Source of the DNA: CAZYVD01 sp964651045
GTDB taxonomy: Bacteria > Zhuqueibacterota > QNDG01 > DSAB01
Assembly: GCA_964651045.1 (NCBI GenBank)
Contig: CAZYVD010000045.1
Span: 1-22,464 of the forward strand
Direction of reading: 5' to 3'
Length of the DNA stretch: 22,464 nucleotides
Of the stretch, positions 8,536 through 15,526 are shown piece by piece. Within the stretch, counting starts at the first letter, position 1. Every line of letters begins with the position of its first letter. The notes beneath the pieces were generated by a model. That model did not search any database. It was given only the letters and a program-made list of their open reading frames with translations, and was not told where the DNA came from. A program made the translations under genes and the position numbers.

Positions 8536-8886
8536 ATGAGTGAAGACCAGACCTACAAAAGAGCCTGTCAGATTATTGAGCTCGCACTGACAAAAAAGGC
8601 ACAGGAACTTGTGCTGATGAACCTCAAAGGATTGAGCGCAATAACAGATTACTTTATCATATGTCATGGTGATTCAGACCTCCATGTCAAGGCAATAGCA
8701 GATGCTGTTTTAAACGGCATGAAAAGGGAAAAAATATATGTATGGCACATAGAGGGATATGAATATTTAAACTGGGTGCTTCTTGATTATATTGATATTG
8801 TTGTACACATATTCCAGAAAAAGACAAGAGAGTTTTACAATCTCGAAAGGCTCTGGGGAGACGCTGAGATAAAAGAATTTCATTGA
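8536..8886 (+). CDS. rsfS: Ribosomal silencing factor RsfS
   Basis: RsfS (Iojap/DUF143 family) binds ribosomal protein uL14 on the large subunit and blocks subunit joining when nutrients are scarce. The family signature is complete: DYFIICHGDSDLHVKAIADAV, then HIEGYEYLNWVLLDYIDIVVHIF and the terminal YNLERLWGDAE. Length (116 residues) is usual. I place the start at the ATG at 8536, one base after the stop of the LytR_C gene. An in-frame ATG at 8521 inside that gene would add five residues and cannot be excluded, because GGAAAG abuts it. Either way translation is coupled to the gene in front. argS follows after 9 bases. Confidence 0.93.
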   Translation: MSEDQTYKRACQIIELALTKKAQELVLMNLKGLSAITDYFIICHGDSDLHVKAIADAVLNGMKREKIYVWHIEGYEYLNWVLLDYIDIVVHIFQKKTREFYNLERLWGDAEIKEFH

Positions 8887-8895
8887 TATTAAATT

Positions 8896-10557
8896 ATGAA
8901 TGTAAAAAATTATCTTAAAGAAAAAATCATAAACAGTGCAAAAACTATTGGCCTCTACCAGATAGAGCATGATGAGCTCGAACTCTCAGAACCCAAACAG
9001 AAGGGTCATGGCGACCTTTCAACAAATGTAGCACTAATACTTGCATCAAGAGAGAAGAAAAATCCAAGAGAGATTGCGCTCTCCATAGTAAAAGGGCTCA
9101 ATATCGACAGAGACCTGATAGAAAAAGTTGAAATTGCAGGTCCAGGTTTCATTAACTTCACACTCTCTCAAAAACTTCTTCACAGGCTCTGTATTGAGAT
9201 TCTTGATAGAGGAGATGATTTCGGCAAATCTGACATTGGGAAAGGTAAAAAGACTCAGGTAGAGTTTGTTAGTGCAAATCCAACAGGTCCACTTACAATT
9301 GGGCACGGCCGTCAGGCAGTACTTGGCGATACAATTGCACGACTGCTCGATGCTACAGGACACAGAGTAACCAGAGAGTACTACTTTAACAACGCAGGCC
9401 GTCAGATGAGAATACTTGCCGACTCTGTGAAACTCCGCTACATGGAACTTTTTGGTAAAAGTATCGACTTCCCGGAAGATTATTATCAGGGAGAATATAT
9501 TAATGAAATAGCAAAGATTGCTGCAAATGAAAAGGGCAGGGCTCTTATAGATACCGATGAGCTCGAATACTTTCAGCATCTTGCAGAAGAGACAATATTC
9601 AATGATATAAAAACAACTCTTGCACGCCTGAACATATTTTTCGATGTATATTATAATGAAAAATCGCTCTATGAGACAGGGAAAATAGATGAGGTAATAA
9701 AAAAATTAAGAGAAAAAGATCTTGCATACGATAAAGATGGTGCGGTCTGGTTCCGCACGACTCGATTCGGTATGGATAAAGACAGGGTTATAGTAAAATC
9801 TACAGGGGAACCGACGTATAGACTTCCAGATATTGCATATCATAAAGATAAAATAGACAGGGGATTTGAATTAATAGTTGACATATTTGGGGCAGATCAC
9901 ATTGACACCTATCCCGATGTTCTCGCAGGAATCGAGGCACTGGGATATGACAAAAATCGTGTTAAAGTTCTTATTCATCAGTTTGTAACTCTCGTTGAGG
10001 GCAATGAAAAGGTCAAAATGTCAACACGAAGAGCAAATTTTATCACATTAGATGAGCTAATTGATGAAGTCGGAACAGATGTAACAAGATATTTTTTTAT
10101 AAACAGATCCATGACAAGTCATCTGAATTTTGACTTAAAACTGGCAAAGACTCAAACCGACGAAAATCCTGTATTTTATGTACAGTATGCCCACGCCCGA
10201 ATCTGCAGCATAATTAGACATGCAGAGAAGGAGGGAATAGATCCTGATGAAATGGGTGATCTTTCTCTTCTCACTACTCCTGAAGAAATAGATCTTATGA
10301 GAATCCTCATTGGCTATCCAGATGTAGTGGCAAGGGCTGCAAAAAACTTCGAGCCCCATAAAATTCCAGCTTATCTCGAAACGGTCGCCACACTATACCA
10401 CAGGTTTCAACATGCAGGCAAGGTGGATGACAAACTTAGAGTGGTAACAAAAGATAAGCCCATGACACTGGCACGTCTTGCTCTATGCAGAGCCGCCAGA
10501 ATAGTGCTGTCAAATGGACTTACCCTCCTTGGAATCACACAACCAGAAAAAATGTAG
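8896..10557 (+). CDS. argS: Arginyl-tRNA synthetase
   Basis: Class I synthetase charging tRNA-Arg in the cytoplasm. The 553 residues hold the Arg-tRNA synthetase N-terminal domain (about 1-90), the catalytic core with SANPTGPLTIGHGRQAVLGD at about 126-145, the KMSKS counterpart VKMSTRR near residue 374, and the DALR anticodon-binding domain (DENPVFYVQYAHARICSI to the end). The HIGH motif reads TIGH (134-137), with Thr for the first His, a variant I recall from other ArgS lineages. No strong SD precedes the ATG, which follows the rsfS stop by 9 bases, so coupling is likely. Length and domain order are normal. Confidence 0.97.
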   Translation: MNVKNYLKEKIINSAKTIGLYQIEHDELELSEPKQKGHGDLSTNVALILASREKKNPREIALSIVKGLNIDRDLIEKVEIAGPGFINFTLSQKLLHRLCIEILDRGDDFGKSDIGKGKKTQVEFVSANPTGPLTIGHGRQAVLGDTIARLLDATGHRVTREYYFNNAGRQMRILADSVKLRYMELFGKSIDFPEDYYQGEYINEIAKIAANEKGRALIDTDELEYFQHLAEETIFNDIKTTLARLNIFFDVYYNEKSLYETGKIDEVIKKLREKDLAYDKDGAVWFRTTRFGMDKDRVIVKSTGEPTYRLPDIAYHKDKIDRGFELIVDIFGADHIDTYPDVLAGIEALGYDKNRVKVLIHQFVTLVEGNEKVKMSTRRANFITLDELIDEVGTDVTRYFFINRSMTSHLNFDLKLAKTQTDENPVFYVQYAHARICSIIRHAEKEGIDPDEMGDLSLLTTPEEIDLMRILIGYPDVVARAAKNFEPHKIPAYLETVATLYHRFQHAGKVDDKLRVVTKDKPMTLARLALCRAARIVLSNGLTLLGITQPEKM

Positions 10558-10572
10558 AAAGGAATCGGACAG

Positions 10573-11547
10573 TTGAAACTCATAGTAACAGGTTCAATTG
10601 CATTTGACTATTTAATGTCTTTTCCAGGCAAATTCAGCGACCATTTTCTTCCCGATAAACTCGACTCAATCAGCATAAGTTTTCTTGTAGAATCGCTGAT
10701 CAAGAGAAGGGGTGGATGTGCAGCAAACATAGCATATAATCTTGCCCTGTTAGGTGAAAGAGCTCTTCTTGTTGGATGTGCAGGACAGGATTTTAGTGAT
10801 TACAAAATTGATCTTCAGAAGATCGGGGTAGACACGAGCGGTGTAGTTGAGATCAAGGATGAGTATACAGCATCTTTCTTTGGAAACTCCGATATCGAGG
10901 GTAATCAGATATGCTCCTTTTATTCAGGCGCAATGAGACATGCAGGAGAAATAGAATTAAAAAAATATATTGACAGTTCAGACTCTCTGGTAATAATCTC
11001 TCCAAACGATCCCGATGCAATGATAAGTTATTCTGATCAATGCAAAAATTCGGGATGTCAATTCATATTCGATCCTGGTCAGCAAACACTGATACTTACA
11101 CCCGATCAGCTTAAGAAAGGTGCAGATGGGGCAAAGATTTTAATATTAAACGACTATGAACTAAGCCTGTTTAAGAAAAAGACAAAAATAACAGATGAGG
11201 ATCTTCTCTCTCTCAGCGAGATTGTCATTGTCACCCTCGGAGAAAAAGGCGCAGAAATCAGAACAAACAGAGGAAACCTTTCTGTCCCACCTGTAAAACC
11301 AGAGAAAATACTCGATCCAACTGGGGTTGGGGATGGTTTCAGGGCGGGACTGCTGAAGGGAATCGTTCACAATCTTCCTCTCGAAATAGTCGGAAGAATG
11401 GGCACTCTTGCTGCAACATATGTCCTGGAGGCAGATGGCCCTCAGAGTCACTCTTATACATTTAAAGAATTTGTTGAACGATACTGCGATGCTTTCGGGG
11501 AAACCGAGAAATTGAGGAGGCTTGTTGAAAAAAATGAGGATAGTTAA
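10573..11547 (+). CDS. PfkB-family kinase, possibly adenosine kinase
   Basis: The 324-residue ribokinase-fold protein has the first PfkB signature in the region GGCAANIAYNLALLG, and the second as DPTGVGDGFRAGLLKG at about 248-263 with the catalytic Asp at 254. The opening VTGSIAFDYLMSFPGKF and the RRGG segment recall a subgroup often annotated as carbohydrate or adenosine kinase. Because mtnA lies two genes downstream and metK-ahcY lie 7 kb away, a role in disposing of adenosine from S-adenosylhomocysteine hydrolysis is attractive, but substrate cannot be read from sequence. The start is a TTG with AAAGGAA about seven bases upstream. The 3' end overlaps yjbQ by 14 bases. Confidence 0.85.
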   Translation: MKLIVTGSIAFDYLMSFPGKFSDHFLPDKLDSISISFLVESLIKRRGGCAANIAYNLALLGERALLVGCAGQDFSDYKIDLQKIGVDTSGVVEIKDEYTASFFGNSDIEGNQICSFYSGAMRHAGEIELKKYIDSSDSLVIISPNDPDAMISYSDQCKNSGCQFIFDPGQQTLILTPDQLKKGADGAKILILNDYELSLFKKKTKITDEDLLSLSEIVIVTLGEKGAEIRTNRGNLSVPPVKPEKILDPTGVGDGFRAGLLKGIVHNLPLEIVGRMGTLAATYVLEADGPQSHSYTFKEFVERYCDAFGETEKLRRLVEKNEDS

Positions 11548-11953
11548 CGATTTTATTGAAATCTCAACAATGGGCAACACCGATATAATAAACATAACAG
11601 ATGAGGTATTCGAGCTGGTACAAAAAAGCGGACTTAAAAGAGGCAATATTGTTGTTTTTATTTCTGGCTCCACAGCTGGTGTTACATCAATCGAGTATGA
11701 ACCAGGTCTGATAAAGGACCTTCCTGAAATCCTTGAGAAAATTGCGCCTTCTACAATACAATACCATCACGACAAAACATGGGGAGACGGAAACGGATAC
11801 GCTCACATCAGGGCAGCACTCGTGGGCGCATCGTTTACAATTCCCTTTGAAAATGGAAAACCCCTGCTTGGAACATGGCAGCAGATAGTTGTATTGGACT
11901 TTGACAACCGTCCTCGCAAGAGAAAAATTACAATCCAGATGATTGGTGAGTGA
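11534..11953 (+). CDS. yjbQ: YjbQ/UPF0047 family protein
   Basis: UPF0047 (YjbQ) proteins are small trimeric metal-binding enzymes; the E. coli member has a weak thiamin-phosphate-synthase activity, and the main role is not settled. The 139 residues carry the family pattern: VVFISGSTAGVTSIEYEPGL, then the metal-site region YHHDKTWGDGNGYAHIRAAL and the ending GTWQQIVVLDFDNRPRKRK. The ATG at 11534 gives the usual family length. GAGGAGG lies 13 bases upstream, rather far; a TTG at 11525 sits closer to it and is possible. The gene overlaps the kinase gene by 14 bases and is followed by mtnA after 4 bases, so all three are co-translated. Confidence 0.92.
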   Translation: MRIVNDFIEISTMGNTDIINITDEVFELVQKSGLKRGNIVVFISGSTAGVTSIEYEPGLIKDLPEILEKIAPSTIQYHHDKTWGDGNGYAHIRAALVGASFTIPFENGKPLLGTWQQIVVLDFDNRPRKRKITIQMIGE

Positions 11954-11957
11954 TACG

Positions 11958-12992
11958 ATGGCCAGAGAGACTATCGAATGGAAAGATGGAAAGATAAAAA
12001 TTATCGATCAGACACTGCTTCCAGAAACAGTGCGCTATCTATATATAGAAAGACTCGATGATCTGATAGAAGCTATAATGTCTCTGCGAATTCGTGGTGC
12101 TCCGGCTATTGGAATTGCTGCAGCAATGGGGGTTGCGCTTTCAGCATTTGAATGTAAAGATAATAAAGGTAAAAAAATTTTAGAGTCTGCAAGAAGGGCT
12201 CTGAAGCTCATACGCAAAACAAGGCCTACTGCAAAAAATCTCTTCTGGGCACTTGCAAGAATGGAAGCAGTGCTCAACTCTTTACAAAATGAGTCTGCAG
12301 AAAAAATCCAGCTGAACCTGCTGCAGGAAGCACAAAAAATACTGGAAGAAGACCGCTCAATATGCCGCGCCATAGGGAAAAACGGTGCAAGACTGCTCAA
12401 ACAAAAATCAACAGTTCTGACCCACTGCAATGCTGGCGGCCTTGCAACCGGAGACTATGGTACTGCACTTGGCGTTATCTATGTAGCCAGAGAGTCGGGA
12501 AAAGAGGTCAAAGTATATGTAGACGAAACACGCCCCCTTCTTCAGGGCTCACGTCTCACAGCATGGGAACTAATGGAATCTGGCATTGATGTTACAGTAA
12601 TATGCGACTCCGCAGCAGGCTTTTTGATGAAACAAAAAAAGGTCGACTGCGTGATTGTCGGTGCAGACAGAATAGCATTAAATGGCGACACTGCAAATAA
12701 GATTGGAACATATTCGCTTGCAGTTCTGGCAAAAGAGAATAACATACCCTTCTATGTTGCTGCCCCTGTCTCTACTTTTGATTTTACACTTGTTTCAGGG
12801 GATGAGATTCCTATTGAGGAAAGATCGGGCTCTGAGATAACCTGCTCCTTTGGAAGAAAAACCGCACCAGAGAATGTTGGTGTTTACAATCCTGCCTTTG
12901 ACATTACACCCGGACAGCTTGTCTCTGCTTTTATTACTGAGAAGGGGATATTCAGATCTCCCTATGAAGAAACCTTGAAAAATCTTGTTTGA
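11958..12992 (+). CDS. mtnA: S-methyl-5-thioribose-1-phosphate isomerase
   Basis: MtnA isomerises methylthioribose-1-phosphate to the ribulose form in the methionine salvage pathway; some relatives act on 5-deoxyribose-1-phosphate. Seen here: RIRGAPAIGIAAAMGVAL near the N-terminus, TRPTAKNLFWAL, then LTHCNAGGLATGDYGTALGV with the catalytic Cys at about 157, YVDETRPLLQGSRLTAWEL, and VGADRIALNGDTANKIGTY with the catalytic Asp at about 237. Length of 344 residues is normal. The ATG at 11958 (MARETIEW) has GGTGAG seven bases upstream, inside the end of yjbQ; a TTG five codons earlier is less likely. No other methionine-salvage gene (mtnP, mtnK, mtnB) is in the window. Confidence 0.95.
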   Translation: MARETIEWKDGKIKIIDQTLLPETVRYLYIERLDDLIEAIMSLRIRGAPAIGIAAAMGVALSAFECKDNKGKKILESARRALKLIRKTRPTAKNLFWALARMEAVLNSLQNESAEKIQLNLLQEAQKILEEDRSICRAIGKNGARLLKQKSTVLTHCNAGGLATGDYGTALGVIYVARESGKEVKVYVDETRPLLQGSRLTAWELMESGIDVTVICDSAAGFLMKQKKVDCVIVGADRIALNGDTANKIGTYSLAVLAKENNIPFYVAAPVSTFDFTLVSGDEIPIEERSGSEITCSFGRKTAPENVGVYNPAFDITPGQLVSAFITEKGIFRSPYEETLKNLV

Positions 12993-12994
12993 TT

Positions 12995-13020
12995 AGGTTT
13001 TTTACTTAAACCTCAATTTT
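12995..13020 (+). terminator. Weak hairpin after mtnA
   Basis: AGGTTT (12995-13000) pairs with AAACCT (13008-13013) across a 7-base loop and is followed by CAATTTT. It starts three bases after the mtnA stop. The stem is short and AT-rich, so this is a weak candidate for the end of the housekeeping cluster. Confidence 0.35.
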
Positions 13021-13133
13021 CAAAAAATTTGTCGCTCTTTCAAAAAGGAAAGTCTCAATATTTAAACAACACGATTAAATACATTTGAGGAAATAAAGGT
13101 GTGAAAACAATTTTTTCAGAAAATTAATAATAT

Positions 13134-13157
13134 AATTCAGATGGCCTTAGATGACCT
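13134..13157 (+). repeat. Left arm of an inverted repeat around the Cys-rich miniprotein gene
   Basis: AATTCAGATGGCCTTAGA (13134-13151) is repeated without mismatch, in opposite orientation, at 13468-13485. After a one-base insertion the match goes on for GACCT, giving 23 paired bases. It lies 23 bases past the stop of the miniprotein gene. Confidence 0.85.
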
Positions 13158-13179
13158 AAAAAATAATTCATCCATTTAA

Positions 13180-13440
13180 TCAGGTTTTTGGTATTCTTCC
13201 ATCACAGTACCATCGGGCACTCTCACCTGGGCAATAAGCATCGCAAGACGAACTATTTACTGGAGTTGTACCACATTCTTGCTCGCTATCATGTTCCAGA
13301 CAATATATTTCGATTACCTCTATTGCAATTAAATCTTCACAATCATAACTTTTCCCAAATAAATTTGATAGAATAAAAAATATTATTAAGCAAAATAATA
13401 TTAATGAGATAATTTTGAGTTTATCTTTAATTACTTTCAT
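13180..13440 (-). CDS. Cys-rich secreted or membrane-anchored miniprotein
   Basis: The 86-residue product has a basic start (MKVIKDKLK), a hydrophobic helix at about 10-28 that can serve as a signal or anchor, and a mature part with six Cys (34, 47, 56, 66, 70, 79), an even number that suits disulfides outside the cytoplasm. The ATG has AGGAGGTG about four bases upstream, a very strong SD. It follows the propeller gene by 52 bases on the same strand. I know no exact family. In build (short leader, a DLxxxxV-type segment before the Cys part, propeller neighbour) it recalls the NVEALA peptides of Bacteroidetes, which also neighbour six-bladed propellers; the NVEALA motif itself is absent. An inverted repeat encloses the gene. 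Confidence 0.7.
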   Translation of the reverse strand: MKVIKDKLKIISLILFCLIIFFILSNLFGKSYDCEDLIAIEVIEIYCLEHDSEQECGTTPVNSSSCDAYCPGESARWYCDGRIPKT

Positions 13441-13462
13441 AAAACACCTCCTTATTCAATAC

Positions 13463-13485
13463 AGGTCTCTAAGGCCATCTGAATT
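13463..13485 (-). repeat. Right arm of the inverted repeat around the miniprotein gene
   Basis: This arm lies between the propeller stop (13493) and the miniprotein SD, so in the minus-strand RNA it could pair with the left arm and put the whole miniprotein coding region in a loop of about 305 bases. The second propeller copy lacks any such sequence downstream. Confidence 0.85.
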
Positions 13486-13492
13486 TTCTTTC

Positions 13493-14524
13493 TCACTTAA
13501 AAGAATAAATCCACACAACATCATCTTCATCGGTAAAATAAAAAATATCCCCATTAATGATCCTTATGTTCCAAAAATTTTTATATTCCTCAAAGTCAGG
13601 ATTATAGTAGCAATTTAAAACATTGCCCTCCTTATCAAGCTCTAAAACAGCATTACGCCAATGAAACAGATATAACCTGTTATTATAATAATCTATATTA
13701 AAAAACTGCCAGTATACTGGATCCTTCTCAGGTCGCTCGTTATTCTGTAAAAATTTCAAATCATATACAGGCCACTTACTTACAATCTTCTTCATCCTCT
13801 TTGATATATTCTTTAAATCTAACCTCTTCTCCCAGACAAGAGTACCATCTGTCCGATACTTGCGGATTATAGGCCACATACAAAAGACTGTATAAATCTC
13901 ATCATTTTGCCTATCTATTGAAAAATAAGTTAAATTAAAAAAATAATTCTCAGATACTTCTATCGGCTTATTGTCAAATGAAAATAAATACTTCCCTTCT
14001 GGGCTAAAAACATAGATAAGTTCTTTACTCGTACGTATCTTTGTTGATAAATAGAGATTCCCTCTGCTGTCAAGATCCATTCTATCCACCACCCAGGGAA
14101 CTCGAAACTCACTCAGATATTTTCCATCTCTGTCAAATATCTGTATACGTTTACCTTTAGTACAGAATACATATATCCTGCCGCTGTCACTAACTGTTAA
14201 ATATCCAGGATTGAACATATATGGGTTAAAAGTAAACTCTCCAGGCCCCTCTCCCTTGCTGCCTATCTTCCAGATCAAATTAAACTCTCTATCAAATTTT
14301 ATGATCCGCTGATTAGCAGCATCCAAAAGGTATATATTTCCATAATAATCAGTACCCGCATCCTTGGGGTTTGAAAGTATCAGATCACCCTCTTTGGGCT
14401 CCAATGCAAGCGTACCAAGAATCCCTTTCCTCTTTAACGGTCTGTCTTTAACCTTGGAAAATGATAATGGAATGATAAGTAAAATAGTTAATAATATTAC
14501 TGGCTTTATTGTCTTGTTAAACAT
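13493..14524 (-). CDS. Exported six-bladed beta-propeller (NHL/TolB-like) protein
   Basis: The 343-residue protein has a signal peptide (MFNKTIKPVILLTILLIIPL, cleavage near SFS) without a lipobox Cys. The mature part is made of NHL-like blades: DYYGNIYLLDAANQRIIKFD, then IGSKGEGPGEF, SGRIYVFCTKGKRIQIFDRD, RGNLYLSTKIRTSKELIYVF, and later NRLYLFHWRNAVLELDKEG. This agrees with the six-bladed propeller proteins that are multiplied in Bacteroidetes and Aminicenantes-like genomes. No catalytic motif is seen, so a binding role at the cell surface is likely. SD AGGAGGAG lies about five bases before the ATG. A short ORF with its own SD ends 15 bases upstream, and the Cys-rich gene follows, giving a three-gene transcript. 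A second, gap-broken copy lies at 15527. Confidence 0.85.
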   Translation of the reverse strand: MFNKTIKPVILLTILLIIPLSFSKVKDRPLKRKGILGTLALEPKEGDLILSNPKDAGTDYYGNIYLLDAANQRIIKFDREFNLIWKIGSKGEGPGEFTFNPYMFNPGYLTVSDSGRIYVFCTKGKRIQIFDRDGKYLSEFRVPWVVDRMDLDSRGNLYLSTKIRTSKELIYVFSPEGKYLFSFDNKPIEVSENYFFNLTYFSIDRQNDEIYTVFCMWPIIRKYRTDGTLVWEKRLDLKNISKRMKKIVSKWPVYDLKFLQNNERPEKDPVYWQFFNIDYYNNRLYLFHWRNAVLELDKEGNVLNCYYNPDFEEYKNFWNIRIINGDIFYFTDEDDVVWIYSFK

Positions 14525-14539
14525 AGTAGCTCCTCCTGA

Positions 14540-14659
14540 TTATATTATATCATTCTTTTTATCATTAATATTAACCAATATGGCTTTTATAATTACCCTC
14601 AAATTTCTGAGTATTTTAACTGCTTCAAATATATAAAAAGGCGCATTCATCCCCAACAT
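14540..14659 (-). CDS. Possible 39-residue peptide in front of the propeller gene
   Basis: An ATG at 14659 has the strong SD GAGGAGAGG (14668-14676) at a spacing of eight bases. The frame runs 39 codons (opening MLGMNAPFYIFEAVKILRNL) and stops 15 bases before the propeller ATG. The product is basic and hydrophobic in the middle. The start lies inside a hairpin that could also be a terminator, so the ORF may be chance. A second ATG at 14664 with the same SD would make a five-residue peptide only. Confidence 0.4.
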   Translation of the reverse strand: MLGMNAPFYIFEAVKILRNLRVIIKAILVNINDKKNDII

Positions 14660-14670
14660 GACATGCGCCT
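14632..14670 (-). terminator. Terminator-like hairpin in the leader of the propeller transcript
   Basis: AGGCGCAT (14639-14646) and ATGCGCCT (14663-14670) form an 8-bp stem with a 16-base loop; on the minus strand the stem runs into TTTTTATAT. The position is 45-80 bases after the predicted RNA start and before the propeller gene. It could be an attenuator, or a fold that hides the start of the short ORF. Confidence 0.5.
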
Positions 14671-14720
14671 CTCCTCAAAGGTTTTTGCCCTTGTGAATTT
14701 TATTTCAGATAATTTCTTTT

Positions 14721-14749
14721 TAATTAAACAATTTGAATAAAAATGTCAA
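14721..14749 (-). promoter_or_regulatory. Strong sigma-70-type promoter for the propeller transcript
   Basis: On the minus strand a perfect TTGACA (14744-14749) and TAATTA (14721-14726) have a 17-base spacer. RNA would start near 14714. The corresponding site of copy 2 is cut by the N gap in the middle of its -35 box. Confidence 0.6.
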
Positions 14750-14878
14750 GCTATTTTTATTCAATTAAATGAATTATCTAAACATAGATATTGACTTTTT
14801 AACTTCATTCTTAAAAATCCAACTTAATCTTAACATAGCCTCTCAAGAGAAAGCGTTAAGGTTGCACAAAAATAAATG

Positions 14879-14907
14879 TTGACTAAAATTCTAATAAATT
14901 GTAAATT
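14879..14907 (+). promoter_or_regulatory. Possible distal promoter toward the STAS-like gene
   Basis: TTGACT (14879-14884) and TAAATT (14902-14907) with 17 bases between. The region is very AT-rich, so chance is likely. Apart from this and the repeat end I see nothing else in 14750-15000. Confidence 0.25.
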
Positions 14908-15005
14908 AAACTGAAATTTACTATCCCTAAAGTACCTGTAATTAATACAATGGAATAAAACTTATCAAAGATGCTAAAATGTCATTAATCGGTAAAATAT
15001 CACCA

Positions 15006-15033
15006 TTGAAAAAGTTGGAGAACATCCTATATT
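15006..15033 (+). promoter_or_regulatory. Promoter of the STAS-like gene
   Basis: TTGAAA (15006-15011) and TATATT (15028-15033) with a 16-base spacer; the predicted start near 15040 leaves about 20 bases of leader with the SD AGGAGG. Confidence 0.5.
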
Positions 15034-15058
15034 ATCGATTAAATAAAGGAGGACGAAA

Positions 15059-15442
15059 ATGGAAAAATTCAGTATTAAAGTCGATCAAATTAAAAACCGT
15101 ATATACGTTCGCTTGGAAGGATTTCACACCTTAGAAGAGATATTAAAGTTCAAAGAAGAATATAAGAAAGCAGTAGCAAAGTGTCGTCCCGGTTTCACTG
15201 TTCTGACACATGCAGTAAACTATAAACCTGGTACACCAGAAGTCCAGAAAGTCCATGCTGAGTGTATCAAGATAGATACAGAAGCAGGAGTTAGTAAAGT
15301 AGCAAGAGTGGTGGGAGATACCCCTCTGGGTGGAATGCAAATTGATAGACTCGCCCGAACCGTGAGCAAATACCCATACCCTGCTAAAAACTTCAAAACT
15401 AAAGAAGAAGCAGAAGCATATCTTGATGGTAAAATTGACTGA
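15059..15442 (+). CDS. Small cytosolic STAS/SpoIIAA-like protein
   Basis: The 127-residue protein opens with beta strands MEKFSIKVDQIKNRIYVRLEG, then a helix TLEEILKFKEEYKKAVAKC and the strand GFTVLTHAVNYKPGTPEVQ, later VSKVARVVGDTPLGGMQIDR and a terminal KTKEEAEAYLDG. This alternation fits the STAS/SpoIIAA fold of small stand-alone proteins seen in Deltaproteobacteria and others; their partners are unknown. No signal peptide. AGGAGG is seven bases before the ATG. It stands alone on the plus strand between the two propeller copies, with its own promoter. Its link to them may be only positional. Confidence 0.7.
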   Translation: MEKFSIKVDQIKNRIYVRLEGFHTLEEILKFKEEYKKAVAKCRPGFTVLTHAVNYKPGTPEVQKVHAECIKIDTEAGVSKVARVVGDTPLGGMQIDRLARTVSKYPYPAKNFKTKEEAEAYLDGKID

Positions 15443-15478
15443 TTTCGGGAAAAACTCTCTAAATAAAGTAGAATTTTT

Positions 15479-15508
15479 AAAAAACTTCTCTAAAAACCTT
15501 ACAGAGAA
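15479..15508 (-). terminator. Weak terminator of the second propeller gene
   Basis: TTCTCT (15486-15491) and AGAGAA (15503-15508) pair; on the minus strand the stem is followed by GTTTTTTAAAAATT, about 20 bases after the stop at 15527. The stem has few GC pairs. Confidence 0.45.
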
Positions 15509-15526
15509 AAAAAGGAAATTTTAATC

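Larger units (their letters stand above)
13491..14853 (-). repeat. Direct repeat, copy 1 (propeller gene plus its upstream region)
   Basis: The segment holding the propeller gene, its leader and promoter recurs at 15525-16443 in the same orientation. At the upstream end, 14746-14853 and 16337-16443 differ at only about five places, after which similarity stops sharply. The STAS-like gene lies between the copies. Confidence 0.85.

Noticed and set aside
13134..13485. Insertion sequence bounded by the inverted repeat
   Set aside because: There is no transposase, and no clear target duplication outside the arms. A non-autonomous element stays possible but unproved.
14646..14700. Cyclic-di-GMP (GEMM) riboswitch in the propeller leader
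   Set aside because: Only the ACAAGGGCAAAAACC part resembles the class; the second helix and its receptor are absent.
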